Notes under the pieces: generated by a model | What the model saw: the letters and a program-made list of their open reading frames with translations, nothing else | Database searches by the model: none | What the model was told of the DNA's origin: nothing | Source: an uncultured Massilia sp. | GTDB taxonomy: Bacteria > Pseudomonadota > Gammaproteobacteria > Burkholderiales > Burkholderiaceae | Reading direction: 5' to 3' | Length of the DNA stretch: 64,000 nt | NCBI GenBank assembly: GCA_946481275.1 | Contig: CAMLMV010000004.1 | Span: 62,001 to 126,000, forward strand | In this document: in pieces, positions 8,338 through 16,532 of the stretch | How positions within the stretch are numbered: the first letter of the stretch is position 1 | How the letters are laid out: the number at the start of each line of letters is the position of its first letter | Made by a program: the position numbers and the translations under genes

Positions 8338-8565
8338 TCAGTCCAGCCGCTTCAGCCGCTGGCCCAGGATGCCCCAGCGGCAGTCGACGCCGTCCAGCTG
8401 CGCGCACAGCGCCCAGCCGGTGCCGATCTTCTCGACCGTGACCGGGGTCTCGATTTCCCTGGCCAGCTTCTCGGCCCAGCCGCGCGCGGCGCCCTGGCCC
8501 TTGAACAGCTCCTTGCCTTCGTAGATGACGGTCGCGTCGAAGACGGGCATGGCGAATATGGTCAT
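8338..8565 (-). CDS. Small conserved-looking protein upstream of the MBL-fold gene
   Basis: This 75-residue protein (start MTIFAMPVFDATVIYEGKEL) uses the ATG at 8565 with an AGAGG upstream. It contains a possible beta-rich core (TVIYEGKELF, TPVTVEKIGTGWALCAQLDG). It has no signal peptide or membrane helix. Its stop directly abuts the start of the MBL-fold gene, so it is probably made with it and could be a partner or regulator. No family recognised. Confidence 0.65.
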   Translation of the reverse strand: MTIFAMPVFDATVIYEGKELFKGQGAARGWAEKLAREIETPVTVEKIGTGWALCAQLDGVDCRWGILGQRLKRLD

Positions 8566-8587
8566 GGCAACCTCTGGTCGATACATA

Positions 8588-8614
8588 AAAGCGCTATCGT
8601 ACCACCGGCGCTTT
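8588..8614 (-). terminator. Candidate terminator after the first esterase
   Basis: Read on the minus strand, AAAGCGC, a 13-base loop and GCGCTTT form a 7-bp stem followed by TTAT, overlapping the esterase stop codon. The long loop makes it a modest prediction. Confidence 0.4.
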
Positions 8615-9503
8615 ATTCGCCCTGCTGCTGCATGGCCTTCGTCAGCCCGCTCGGCCCGGCCGGCTTCTTCGGCTTCCACACCCACATCAGGCCGCGCACG
8701 TAGCCGTCGCCTTTCACGGCCGTGTGATCGAGCCCTTCCATCGTCCACGTCTGCAGCGCGAGACCCTGGTAGTTGCGGTTGCCCAGCTGCTTCTGGAACG
8801 CGGCGATGGGCTGCCGGAACGCGGGATACTCGATGCTGCCGTGCGAGATGAACATGCGCGCGGGCAGCGCCTTGTGGTCGCGGGCATAGGCGGCATCGAG
8901 CCTGCCGAGCGCGCCGTGGTCCCAGCCGGCCGCGGGACTGATCGCGATATGGCCCGCGAAGAAGCCCGGCGCCTTGTACGCGGCCGCGATGGCGAACAGG
9001 CCGCCCAGCGAGCTGCCGGAGATCACGCGGTCCGTCTTCTCGGCGCGGAACCGGCTTTCGATCAGCGGCGCGGCTTCCTTCGTGATGAAGCCGAGGAAAG
9101 CGTCGGCCTTGCCGGAGTCCGCGTCCGTCGCGGTGATGGTGTAGTCGCGGCGGCGTTCCACGTCGTAGTTGGCGCCGGATGGATACGACAGGCCCACCAT
9201 GATGAACTCGGGGACCTGGTTATCGTAGATCAGGTTGCCGTAGGTGGCCGTCAGCAGCGGCGTGTCCCAGTAGGCGTCGAGGTAGTACAGCACGGGATAG
9301 CGCTTTTCCGGATGCGCCGCGTAGCTGGACGGCAGCACGACGACCAGCTCGTGCGCCCTGCCCGTGGACTGCGATTGCACGGGGATGATCTGCGTGTTCT
9401 CCAGCACGAAGTGGCGTGCGGCCGGCTGCGTGGCCGGCTGCTGTGCCCAGGCCGGGATGCCGACGCTCAGCGCGACGGCGCATGCTGCCAACAGCGTTTT
9501 CAT
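8613..9503 (-). CDS. Secreted alpha/beta-hydrolase esterase (PF00756-like), copy 1
   Basis: This 296-residue protein has a signal peptide (MKTLLAACAVALSVGIPAWA, AWAQQ cleavage) and an esterase D / IroE-type alpha/beta-hydrolase domain. The nucleophile elbow is G163-S-S165-L-G and a late histidine is in GLDHTAVKG. The ATG at 9503 follows AAAGGAG. It is divergent from the GH31 gene and about 60 percent identical by eye, over the first 90 mature residues, to the second esterase of this cluster (PVLYY.D.YWDTPLL.. and PEFIMVGLSYP shared). Likely periplasmic or secreted, removing acyl decorations from oligosaccharides (inference from context). Confidence 0.88.
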   Translation of the reverse strand: MKTLLAACAVALSVGIPAWAQQPATQPAARHFVLENTQIIPVQSQSTGRAHELVVVLPSSYAAHPEKRYPVLYYLDAYWDTPLLTATYGNLIYDNQVPEFIMVGLSYPSGANYDVERRRDYTITATDADSGKADAFLGFITKEAAPLIESRFRAEKTDRVISGSSLGGLFAIAAAYKAPGFFAGHIAISPAAGWDHGALGRLDAAYARDHKALPARMFISHGSIEYPAFRQPIAAFQKQLGNRNYQGLALQTWTMEGLDHTAVKGDGYVRGLMWVWKPKKPAGPSGLTKAMQQQGE

Positions 9504-9538
9504 CGAAGTCTCCTTTGTTGTTATAGGGATCACTGGAT

Positions 9539-9550
9539 GATAGCGCTATC
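9539..9550. promoter_or_regulatory. Perfect palindrome GATAGCGCTATC, candidate LacI-type operator
   Basis: A 12-bp perfect palindrome lies in the esterase/GH31 divergent promoter, 36 bases upstream of the esterase start. The AGCGCT centre resembles LacI-family operators of sugar genes. It may serve the esterase, while the second copy at 9575 serves GH31. Confidence 0.5.
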
Positions 9551-9574
9551 TCGACGGTTTGGGGTACGTACGAG

Positions 9575-9608
9575 AGCGCTTGCGATACTGTTTTCGTTAT
9601 CGATATCG
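9575..9608. promoter_or_regulatory. Two-part motif AGCGCTT...ATCGATATCG upstream of GH31
   Basis: AGCGCTTGCGATACTG (9575-9590) is followed by ATCGATATCG (9599-9608), about 80 bases before the GH31 ATG. The same two parts, in the same order, occur before the TonB receptor at 19622-19649. Shared operator for a sugar regulator is inferred. Confidence 0.5.
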
Positions 9609-9686
9609 TTAAAATTAGTATTATCGCCGAACAAATTATTCTGCTAACGTCCCGCGTTAATCCCAGTCATCCAGATCAGGAATGTC

Positions 9687-12599
9687 ATGAAAACACACAC
9701 CGCCCTGCCGGCTCTCACGCTGCTCGCCATGCTCGCGGGGAGCGCGCATGCGGCCCCGGTTGCCGGGCTCGACGCCAACGGCCACCTGCTGCCGGTCGCC
9801 GCCGCGACGTCGTCCTTCTCGTATGCACCGATCGCGCACGGTGTTCAGGTCCGCGTCGCGGGCGTGACCAAGAACGTGATCTTCTACGGCCCGGCGACGG
9901 TGCGCGTGAACACGACGCTCGGCGAAAACTTCTGGCGCCATCCGAGCATCGTCGTCACGCACCCTCCCGCGGCCGTCGCCTTCACGACGCGCGACGGTGC
10001 CGACACGCTCACGCTCGAGAGCAAGCTGCTGCGCATCGTGATCGACAAGTCGACCGGCGCCATCACGTTCCAGGATACGCAGGGCAAGGTCTACACGCAG
10101 GAAAAGCGCAGCGCGCCGCAGACGCTGAAGAAAATCGAACTGGCCGGCGCGCCGACCTATGAAGCGCGCAACACGTTCACGCTCAAGCCCGGCGAAGGCA
10201 TCTACGGGTTTGGCTTCGTCGGCGAAGGCGAGGTCAACCGCCGCAACAAGGACCTGCTGCTGGTGCAGACGAACATCGGCATCATCATCCCCGTCATGAT
10301 GTCGACGGAACGCTACGGCATCCTGTGGGACACGTATTCGAAGATGCGCTTCACGGATAACGCCGAGGGCGCGTCGCTGTGGGCGGAAAGCGCGCCGGGC
10401 GGCGTCGATTACTACTTCATGGCCGGCGCCACGCCGGATGACGTGGTGGCCGGCTACCGCGACCTCACCGGCGCCGCGCCGATGGTGCCGAAGCAGGCGC
10501 TCGGCCTGTTCATGAGCAAGGAACGCTACCAGACGCAGGACCGCCTCGTCGAAGTGGCACGCACGTTCCGCAAGGAGCAGTTCCCGCTCGACTACATCGT
10601 GCAGGACTGGCAGTACTGGGGCAGCGACAAGGACGGCACCTGGAGCGGCATGACGTGGAATCGCGAGCGCTTCCCCGATCCAAAGGGCATGACCAAGGCC
10701 ATCCACGACATGCACATGAAGCTGATGGTGTCGATCTGGCCGTCGATCGGCAACGACACCGCGCTGGCGCACGAGCTGGACGAACACAAGCTGCGCTTCG
10801 AACCGCTGCACTGGATTTCGAAGAAGGCGCGCATCTACGACGCCTTCAGCCCCGAGGGCCGCAAGATCTACTTCAAGCACGTCAAGAAGGGCCTGCTCGA
10901 CGTGGGCGTGGACGCGCTGTGGATGGACGGCACCGAAGTCGAAGTCGGCACGGCCGCGCACAGCGCCGCCGACAACGAGCGCGACATCAAGGGACTCGGC
11001 AACAACGCGATGGGCGACTTCGCCCGCTACCTCAACCCGTACTCGCTGATGACGACGCTCGGCACGTACGAGGGCCAACGCGCGACCAGCAACAAGCGCG
11101 TGTTCACCCTGACGCGCTCGGCCTGGGCCGGCGCGCAACGGACGGGGGCGGCCTCCTGGTCGGGCGATACCCGCGCAAGCTGGCAAACCCTGCTCGAGCA
11201 GATCAACGGCGGCGTCAACGTCACCATCACCGGCAACCCGTACTGGACGCAGGATACGGCCGGCTTCTTCATCGGGGGTGAATTCCCGGGCGGCGAAAAG
11301 AATGCGTCGTATCGCGAGCTGTATGCCCGCTGGCTGCAATACGCGGCCTTCAATCCGCTGATGCGCATCCACGGCACCGACATCGAGCGCGAGCCCTACC
11401 TCTTCAAGCAGTCGGATCCCGAGATGTACAAGGCGCTGTACGATGCCGTGCGCCTGCGCTACCGCCTGCTGCCCTACACGTACAGCCTGGCCGGGAAAGT
11501 CACCCGTGACGGCTACACGCTGATGCGCGCCCTGCCCATGGACTTCCCGGACGATCCGCGCGTGCGCGACGTCAACGACGCCTTCCAGTTCGGTCCGTCC
11601 TTCCTCGTCCATCCGGTCACGCGCCAGATGTACCGCTTCCAGCCGCCGCCGCCCGACACCATCCCGGCGACCGCCCTGCGCACGCCCGACGGCAAGCCGG
11701 GACTGGCCGGACAGTACTTCGCCGGCACCAACTTCGAGACGCCGCAGGGCAAGACCGTCGACGCCACCATCGACTTCGAGTGGCCCGGTCCGCCGCTGGC
11801 CGACATGCCGGCCGGCCTGACGAGCCTCGATAATTTCTCCGCGCGCTGGACGGGCGCCGTCGTGGCGCCGGAAGACGGCGAATACGAGCTGGGCGCGGAA
11901 GGCGACGACGGTTACCGCCTGGTCGTCGACGGCAAGCTTGCCGTCGAGGACTGGCGCAACGGCGGCAAGCGCTACGCCGGCACCAAGGTCGTCCTGAAAA
12001 AGGGCCAGAGCCTCCCCATCACCCTCGAGTATTACAACGCGACGGCCCAGCGCAGCCTGCGCCTGGCATGGCGCACGCCGTCGCAGCTGGCCGCCCAGGC
12101 GCAGCCGACCGGCAAGCCGGACACGACGATGCAGACCTACCTGCCCGCCGGGTCCGACTGGTACGACTTCTGGACGCACGAGCGTTTCAAGGGCGGGACG
12201 ACCGTCGCGAAGGACGTGCCGCTCGACGTCTTCCCGCTGTACGTGCGCGCCGGCGCGATCGTGCCGATGGGCCCCGTCGTCCAGTACGCGACCGAGCGGC
12301 CGGATGCGCCCTACGAAATCCGCATCTATCCGGGCGCCGACGGCAGGTTCACGGTCTACGAGGACGACAACGAAACGTACGACTACGAAAAGGGCAAGTA
12401 CGCGACCTACGACCTGGTGTGGAACGACGCGGCCAGGACCCTGACCGTCGGCGCCCGCAAGGGCACGTTCAAGGGCCTGGTCGGGACGCGCAAGCTGAAT
12501 GTCGTCGTCGTAGGCCGCGCGAACGCGACCGCGATCGAACCGGCCGCCGCGACGAAGTCGGTCACGTATGCCGGCAAGCCGCTATCGATCAAGTTCTGA
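9687..12599 (+). CDS. Glycoside hydrolase family 31 with a PA14 domain
   Basis: This 970-residue secreted enzyme (signal peptide MKTHTALPALTLLAMLAGSAHA) is a GH31 glycosidase. It has an N-terminal beta-sandwich and a (beta/alpha)8 barrel with the retaining nucleophile D414 in LWMDGTE and acid/base D494 in SWSGDTRASW. A PA14 carbohydrate-binding-like domain (about residues 668-796, KPGLAGQYFAGTNFE to SLRLAWR) interrupts the region between barrel and C-terminal beta-sandwich. The barrel and PA14 combination recalls alpha-xylosidases such as Cellvibrio Xyl31A, where PA14 sits elsewhere; alpha-xylosidase or alpha-glucosidase activity is inferred. The ATG follows AGGAATG. It is 16 bases from the GH43-like gene, forming an operon. 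Confidence 0.93.
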   Translation: MKTHTALPALTLLAMLAGSAHAAPVAGLDANGHLLPVAAATSSFSYAPIAHGVQVRVAGVTKNVIFYGPATVRVNTTLGENFWRHPSIVVTHPPAAVAFTTRDGADTLTLESKLLRIVIDKSTGAITFQDTQGKVYTQEKRSAPQTLKKIELAGAPTYEARNTFTLKPGEGIYGFGFVGEGEVNRRNKDLLLVQTNIGIIIPVMMSTERYGILWDTYSKMRFTDNAEGASLWAESAPGGVDYYFMAGATPDDVVAGYRDLTGAAPMVPKQALGLFMSKERYQTQDRLVEVARTFRKEQFPLDYIVQDWQYWGSDKDGTWSGMTWNRERFPDPKGMTKAIHDMHMKLMVSIWPSIGNDTALAHELDEHKLRFEPLHWISKKARIYDAFSPEGRKIYFKHVKKGLLDVGVDALWMDGTEVEVGTAAHSAADNERDIKGLGNNAMGDFARYLNPYSLMTTLGTYEGQRATSNKRVFTLTRSAWAGAQRTGAASWSGDTRASWQTLLEQINGGVNVTITGNPYWTQDTAGFFIGGEFPGGEKNASYRELYARWLQYAAFNPLMRIHGTDIEREPYLFKQSDPEMYKALYDAVRLRYRLLPYTYSLAGKVTRDGYTLMRALPMDFPDDPRVRDVNDAFQFGPSFLVHPVTRQMYRFQPPPPDTIPATALRTPDGKPGLAGQYFAGTNFETPQGKTVDATIDFEWPGPPLADMPAGLTSLDNFSARWTGAVVAPEDGEYELGAEGDDGYRLVVDGKLAVEDWRNGGKRYAGTKVVLKKGQSLPITLEYYNATAQRSLRLAWRTPSQLAAQAQPTGKPDTTMQTYLPAGSDWYDFWTHERFKGGTTVAKDVPLDVFPLYVRAGAIVPMGPVVQYATERPDAPYEIRIYPGADGRFTVYEDDNETYDYEKGKYATYDLVWNDAARTLTVGARKGTFKGLVGTRKLNVVVVGRANATAIEPAAATKSVTYAGKPLSIKF

Positions 12600-12615
12600 G
12601 CCCACTGGAGACCCC

Positions 12616-13617
12616 ATGAAATCCTTGCTCGCCACCCTGGCCCTTGCGCTGCCGCTGGCGGCCAGCGCCGCCGACGTCGCACCGAAACCGGTGTTCCGCG
12701 ACCCCGTGTACGACGGCGCCGCGGATGTATCGATCGTGTACGACCGTGCCGCCAAACTGTGGAAGATGTTTTATACCAATCGCCGGGCGACGATGAAGCT
12801 GCCCGATCCGAAGGACGTCGAATGGGTCCACGGCACGGCCATCGGCATCGCGACGTCCCCGGACGGCATGCACTGGCGCTACCAGGGCACGGCCGAATTC
12901 CCGAAGGCGTGCACGGACGTGACGCTCTGGGCGCCCGAGATCTACTATGAAAACGGCACGTATCACATGTGGCTCACGATCGTGCCGGGCATCTTCCACC
13001 GGTGGGGCGGCCCCGGGGCGGACGGCCGCATCGAACACCTGACCAGCACCGACCTGTCCACATGGAAGTGCGAGGGCACCGTGAAGCTGGACACCGGCCG
13101 CATGATCGACCCGACCGTCGTCAAGCTCGGACAGGGCTATCGCATGTGGTACAAGGACGAGCGCGCCGGCAGCAAGATCCTGGCCGCCGACAGCCAGGAC
13201 CTGCGTACGTGGAAGAAGGTGAGCGACGAGCCGGTCAATCCGACCACGGGCGAGGGACCGAAGGTGTTCCGCTTCAAGGGCTATTACTGGATGGTCGTCG
13301 ACGTGTGGAAGGGCCTGATGGTGCTGCGCTCCGACGATGCGCGTACCTGGACGGAACAGAAAGGCTACATCCTCGGCGAACCGGGCCAGAAAGCCACCGA
13401 CCGCGCCAAGGGGCAGCATGCCGACGTCGTCGTCGACGGCGACCGCGCGTTCATCTACTACTTCGTCCACCAGGTGAACGAGGCGGAAGCGGCCACGGAC
13501 GCGCGCTGGAACCAGCGCACCGTCATCCAGGTGGCGGAACTGGTGTTCAGGGATGGGCGGCTCGAGGTCGATCGCGACCGGGATGTTTCGTTCCGGCTGA
13601 AGGCGCCAGCGCCGTGA
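12616..13617 (+). CDS. Secreted GH43-like beta-propeller glycosidase
   Basis: This 333-residue protein has a signal peptide (MKSLLATLALALPLAASAAD) and repeated propeller signatures: DVSIVYDRAAKLWKMFYTNR, THLTSTDLSTWK-type and SQDLRTWKK repeats, and WAPEIYYENGTYHMWLT, where a Glu after WAP is a common catalytic position. This is the five-bladed beta-propeller fold of GH43 and related families; the exact family cannot be fixed by eye. The ATG at 12616 has a GGAGA upstream and starts 16 bases after GH31, so co-transcription is likely. It probably acts on side-chain or terminal sugars of the same glycan. Confidence 0.75.
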   Translation: MKSLLATLALALPLAASAADVAPKPVFRDPVYDGAADVSIVYDRAAKLWKMFYTNRRATMKLPDPKDVEWVHGTAIGIATSPDGMHWRYQGTAEFPKACTDVTLWAPEIYYENGTYHMWLTIVPGIFHRWGGPGADGRIEHLTSTDLSTWKCEGTVKLDTGRMIDPTVVKLGQGYRMWYKDERAGSKILAADSQDLRTWKKVSDEPVNPTTGEGPKVFRFKGYYWMVVDVWKGLMVLRSDDARTWTEQKGYILGEPGQKATDRAKGQHADVVVDGDRAFIYYFVHQVNEAEAATDARWNQRTVIQVAELVFRDGRLEVDRDRDVSFRLKAPAP

Positions 13618-13686
13618 CGTGACTTTGTGTGTATTTATGTGGTGTGGAAACGGCATACACTGTGCCGCTTCATCAACGGGAACGCC

Positions 13687-14067
13687 ATGGACATCCACAC
13701 CCGCATCACCGCCGCCCTGCATATCGTCATCGGTGCGCTGGGTGCCAGCATGATGCTGATCTTCGCACTCGGCGCCAACTGGCTCCGGAGCTTCATCAAC
13801 GGCTCCGGCGGCGACACCGCCGTGACGAACTTCGTCTTCGGGTTCGGCGCGGCGCTGGCCGTGTTCTTTGCACTGCTGCTGGCGACCGAAATCATCGCCG
13901 GCATCGCGCTGCTGAAGGGATCGCAGACGGGCCGCGTGTTCGTGATCGCATTCGGCGTGCTCCAGCTGCTCAACTTCCCGATCGGTACCGTCATCGGCAT
14001 CTATACGTTGTGGGCGCTGCTGGGCACGCGGCCGGCACAACCACCTCACATCGAAGGGCGTCCGTGA
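13687..14067 (+). CDS. Small integral membrane protein
   Basis: This 126-residue protein has three or four hydrophobic helices (about residues 8-30, 46-73 and 82-110) and short polar ends. No family recognised. Its stop overlaps the start of the second esterase (GTGA), so they are translationally coupled. A 70-base gap separates it from the GH43-like gene. Confidence 0.65.
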   Translation: MDIHTRITAALHIVIGALGASMMLIFALGANWLRSFINGSGGDTAVTNFVFGFGAALAVFFALLLATEIIAGIALLKGSQTGRVFVIAFGVLQLLNFPIGTVIGIYTLWALLGTRPAQPPHIEGRP

Positions 14068-14897
14068 AAAAAACTTTTCTCGTCCTGCTGCTGTCGCTCG
14101 GCCTGTCGTCCGTCGCACTCGCCGAGCCAACGTCAAAGAAATTCGTGTTCGGTAATACGGACATCGTGTCCGTGAAGTCGGCCCATACCGGCCAGACCCA
14201 CGAACTGATCATCGTCTACCCGGACAGCTACTGGAAGAATCCGAACAAGAAATATCCGGTCCTGTATTTCACGGACGGCTACTGGGACACGCCGCTGCTC
14301 GCCGGCGCCTACGGCAACCTGGTGTACGACAAGATGGCGCCGGAATTCATCATGGTCGGCCTGTCGTACCCGGACGGCACGGATTACGGCAGCGCGCGCG
14401 TGCGCGATTACACCTACACGTCGATGTGGATGGCGCCCGGCTCGGGCAAAGGCGATCAGTTCCTGGATTTCCTGGAAAAGGAAGTCGCCCCGCTGATCGA
14501 ATCGAAGTACCACGGCGACAAGGACAACCGCACGCTGGCCGGCGCCTCGCTGGGCGGCCTGTTCACGCTGGGCGCCGCCATGAAGACGCCGGACTTCTTC
14601 ACCGGCTATATCGCCCTGAGCCCCGCCGTGATCTGGGACGGCGGCGCCGTGTTCAAGCTCGAGGACGCACTCGCCAAACAAAACCGGCCACTGAAGGCGC
14701 GCATGTTCATTTCCGTCGGCTCGCTGGAATCGGCGCAGTTTCGCAACTCGATCGACCAATTCGGGAAACAGCTGGCAGCGCACCAGTACAAGGGCTTGCA
14801 GCTGCAGAGTTACACGATCGAGGGCATGGGCCATGGCACCAGCAAGCTGGAAGGGTATTTGCGCGGCTTAAAATGGGTCTGGGAAAACCGGCAATAG
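14064..14897 (+). CDS. Secreted alpha/beta-hydrolase esterase, copy 2
   Basis: A GTG start overlaps the previous stop (GTGA) and gives a 277-residue protein with a signal peptide (VKKTFLVLLLSLGLSSVALA). It is a paralog of the esterase at 8613: PVLYFTDGYWDTPLL, PEFIMVGLSYPDG and IEGMGH. The nucleophile elbow is G160-A-S162-L-G. The two copies flank the GH31 and GH43-like genes. Same role expected, perhaps on a different acyl group or position (inference). Confidence 0.87.
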   Translation: MKKTFLVLLLSLGLSSVALAEPTSKKFVFGNTDIVSVKSAHTGQTHELIIVYPDSYWKNPNKKYPVLYFTDGYWDTPLLAGAYGNLVYDKMAPEFIMVGLSYPDGTDYGSARVRDYTYTSMWMAPGSGKGDQFLDFLEKEVAPLIESKYHGDKDNRTLAGASLGGLFTLGAAMKTPDFFTGYIALSPAVIWDGGAVFKLEDALAKQNRPLKARMFISVGSLESAQFRNSIDQFGKQLAAHQYKGLQLQSYTIEGMGHGTSKLEGYLRGLKWVWENRQ

Positions 14898-14958
14898 CCC
14901 CGACCAGGGACCAAGCAACGCCCGAAGCCTAATCATGATCAGCCGCGACTGAAACCAC

Positions 14959-15699
14959 TTGAGACACAAGATCATTTCAATCGCACTTCGCCTGCTGGCC
15001 TGCCTGTTCGCGACCACTCTTGGCACCAATCCCGCATGGAGCCAGGCGGAGCGCGCACCGGATCAGCCCGACTTCGAATGCACGGCCGGCGCTCCGCCGT
15101 GGTCGTGCTTCGGCAGCATCGAAATCTTCATCAGTATGGAACTGGGTGGGCGCGACACGGCGTTCCCGATGTTCCGCAGGCGGGCCATCCGATTCGCCAA
15201 CCGGGAAGTGCTCGTCGAATCCGAAAGCTTCGATGGAGGCCCAAACGACGAACGGACGCTGGGCACGTATTTCGTCACCAGACCTTCGGGGCTGGCGCTG
15301 GCCTCGGGTTGGGATACGTGGCAAAGCCCGGCGCAAGAAGCCGGCCACGTCATGGAAGAACTGCAACACGTCTGCAAGCTGCTGCGCGCAGCTTTCCCCA
15401 CCGGTCCGGACGCCCTGGACAACACGTGGCGGACTGTCACCGTCGCCGTCAAGGAATTCGTGTACCCCATCGGCGAGCAAATGAAGAACAAGACGATCGG
15501 CGCAATGAGGGGAAACGACGGCCTGGTTTTTTTCTCGTACAGCGACGTCGGCGAACCGATAGGCCCCTACCGGCTTACCGGCACGTGGCACTCAACGAAG
15601 CCATCCCCCCGGCGCGACGACGTGCCCGCGCCTTACGCCGGGACCGGACAACGATTCGGGACATTGGGCCAGGCGCGCACGTACGTGCCGGGACATTGA
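14959..15699 (+). CDS. Secreted hypothetical protein, 246 aa, TTG start
   Basis: The frame begins after an in-frame stop at 14950, so TTG at 14959 is the first usable start; the ribosome site is weak. A signal peptide (LLACLFATTLGTNPAWSQA) is followed by a mature domain with an early Cys pair (FECTAGAPPWSCFG), a third Cys in LQHVCKLL, and a Pro/Arg-rich tail. I recognise no family. It lies 60 bases after esterase 2 in the same direction, and may be the last gene of the cluster or independent. Confidence 0.55.
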   Translation: MRHKIISIALRLLACLFATTLGTNPAWSQAERAPDQPDFECTAGAPPWSCFGSIEIFISMELGGRDTAFPMFRRRAIRFANREVLVESESFDGGPNDERTLGTYFVTRPSGLALASGWDTWQSPAQEAGHVMEELQHVCKLLRAAFPTGPDALDNTWRTVTVAVKEFVYPIGEQMKNKTIGAMRGNDGLVFFSYSDVGEPIGPYRLTGTWHSTKPSPRRDDVPAPYAGTGQRFGTLGQARTYVPGH

Positions 15700-15706
15700 C
15701 GCCAGC

Positions 15707-16525
15707 TCAGGCGTCCTTGCCCATCTCCTCGCCGAGCTCGCGCCCGCGCGCCGCCGCCGCCTTCATCGCCGCGACGATGGCCTGCTTGACGCCGGCCGCT
15801 TCCATGCTCGTGATGGCCGCATGCGTGGTGCCGCCCTTCGACGTCACGCGCTGGCGCAGCACGTCGACGGGTTCGTCCGACTGCGCCGCCAGCTGGGCCG
15901 CGCCGGTGAACGTGGCCAGCGCGAGCGCCTTGCCCTGCTCCGCCGACAGGCCCATCTCCGCGGCCGCCTGCTGCATCGCTTCGAGGAAGTAGAACACATA
16001 GGCCGGGCCGCTCCCCGACACCGCCGTCACCGGATCGATCAGGCTCTCCTCGTCCAGCCACACGGTCTGGCCGACGGCGCGCATGATGCTGTCGGCGGCA
16101 TCCTTTTGCGCGGCGCTCACGCCGGCCATCGCCACCATGCCCGTGATGCCCTGCCCGATCAGCGCGGGCGTGTTCGGCATCGTGCGCACGATGGCACCGT
16201 AGCCGCCGAGCCAGCGCGACAGGTCCGCGCCCCGGATGCCCGCCGCGATCGACAGCAGCAGCGGCTTGTTCGCGAGCTGCGACTGCAAATGCACGGCCAC
16301 ATCGCGCATCTGCTGCGGCTTCACGGCCAGCACGATGACGTCGCTGGCGGCGACGGCCGCGCCGATGTCCGGCGACGTCGTCACGCCGTATTGCGTGCGC
16401 AGGCGCTCGAGCGCGTCCGCGTTCGGATCGACGACGTGGATGTCCGCCGCCTGGGCAACCTTGCCGGCCAGGCCGGCGATGAGGGCGGTGGCCATGTTGC
16501 CGCCGCCGATGAAACTGATCTTCAT
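15707..16525 (-). CDS. proC: Pyrroline-5-carboxylate reductase
   Basis: This cytoplasmic enzyme performs the last step of proline synthesis, reducing P5C with NAD(P)H. The 272 residues have the N-terminal Rossmann motif FIGGGNMATALIAGL, the middle segment VRTMPNTPALIGQG, and the P5CR signature from VTAVSGSGPAYVF to RVTSKGGTT. Length is normal. It follows yggS by seven bases, the common yggS-proC operon. Confidence 0.97.
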   Translation of the reverse strand: MKISFIGGGNMATALIAGLAGKVAQAADIHVVDPNADALERLRTQYGVTTSPDIGAAVAASDVIVLAVKPQQMRDVAVHLQSQLANKPLLLSIAAGIRGADLSRWLGGYGAIVRTMPNTPALIGQGITGMVAMAGVSAAQKDAADSIMRAVGQTVWLDEESLIDPVTAVSGSGPAYVFYFLEAMQQAAAEMGLSAEQGKALALATFTGAAQLAAQSDEPVDVLRQRVTSKGGTTHAAITSMEAAGVKQAIVAAMKAAAARGRELGEEMGKDA

Positions 16526-16532
16526 GGAATCC

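Noticed and set aside
8588..8597. AGCGCT core as a further sugar operator
   Set aside because: It forms one arm of a stem with GCGCTTT, so a terminator after the esterase explains it better.
6793..8703. 636-residue plus-strand open frame opposite the MBL-fold gene
   Set aside because: Arg/Val/His-rich shadow with no ribosome site or domain; the minus-strand gene has an intact HxHxDH.
9657..12179. 840-residue open frame opposite the GH31 gene
   Set aside because: It is the mirror of a GC-rich coding frame; its translation is Arg/Gly/Val/His-rich, has no domain, and the GH31 reading on the other strand has intact catalytic motifs.
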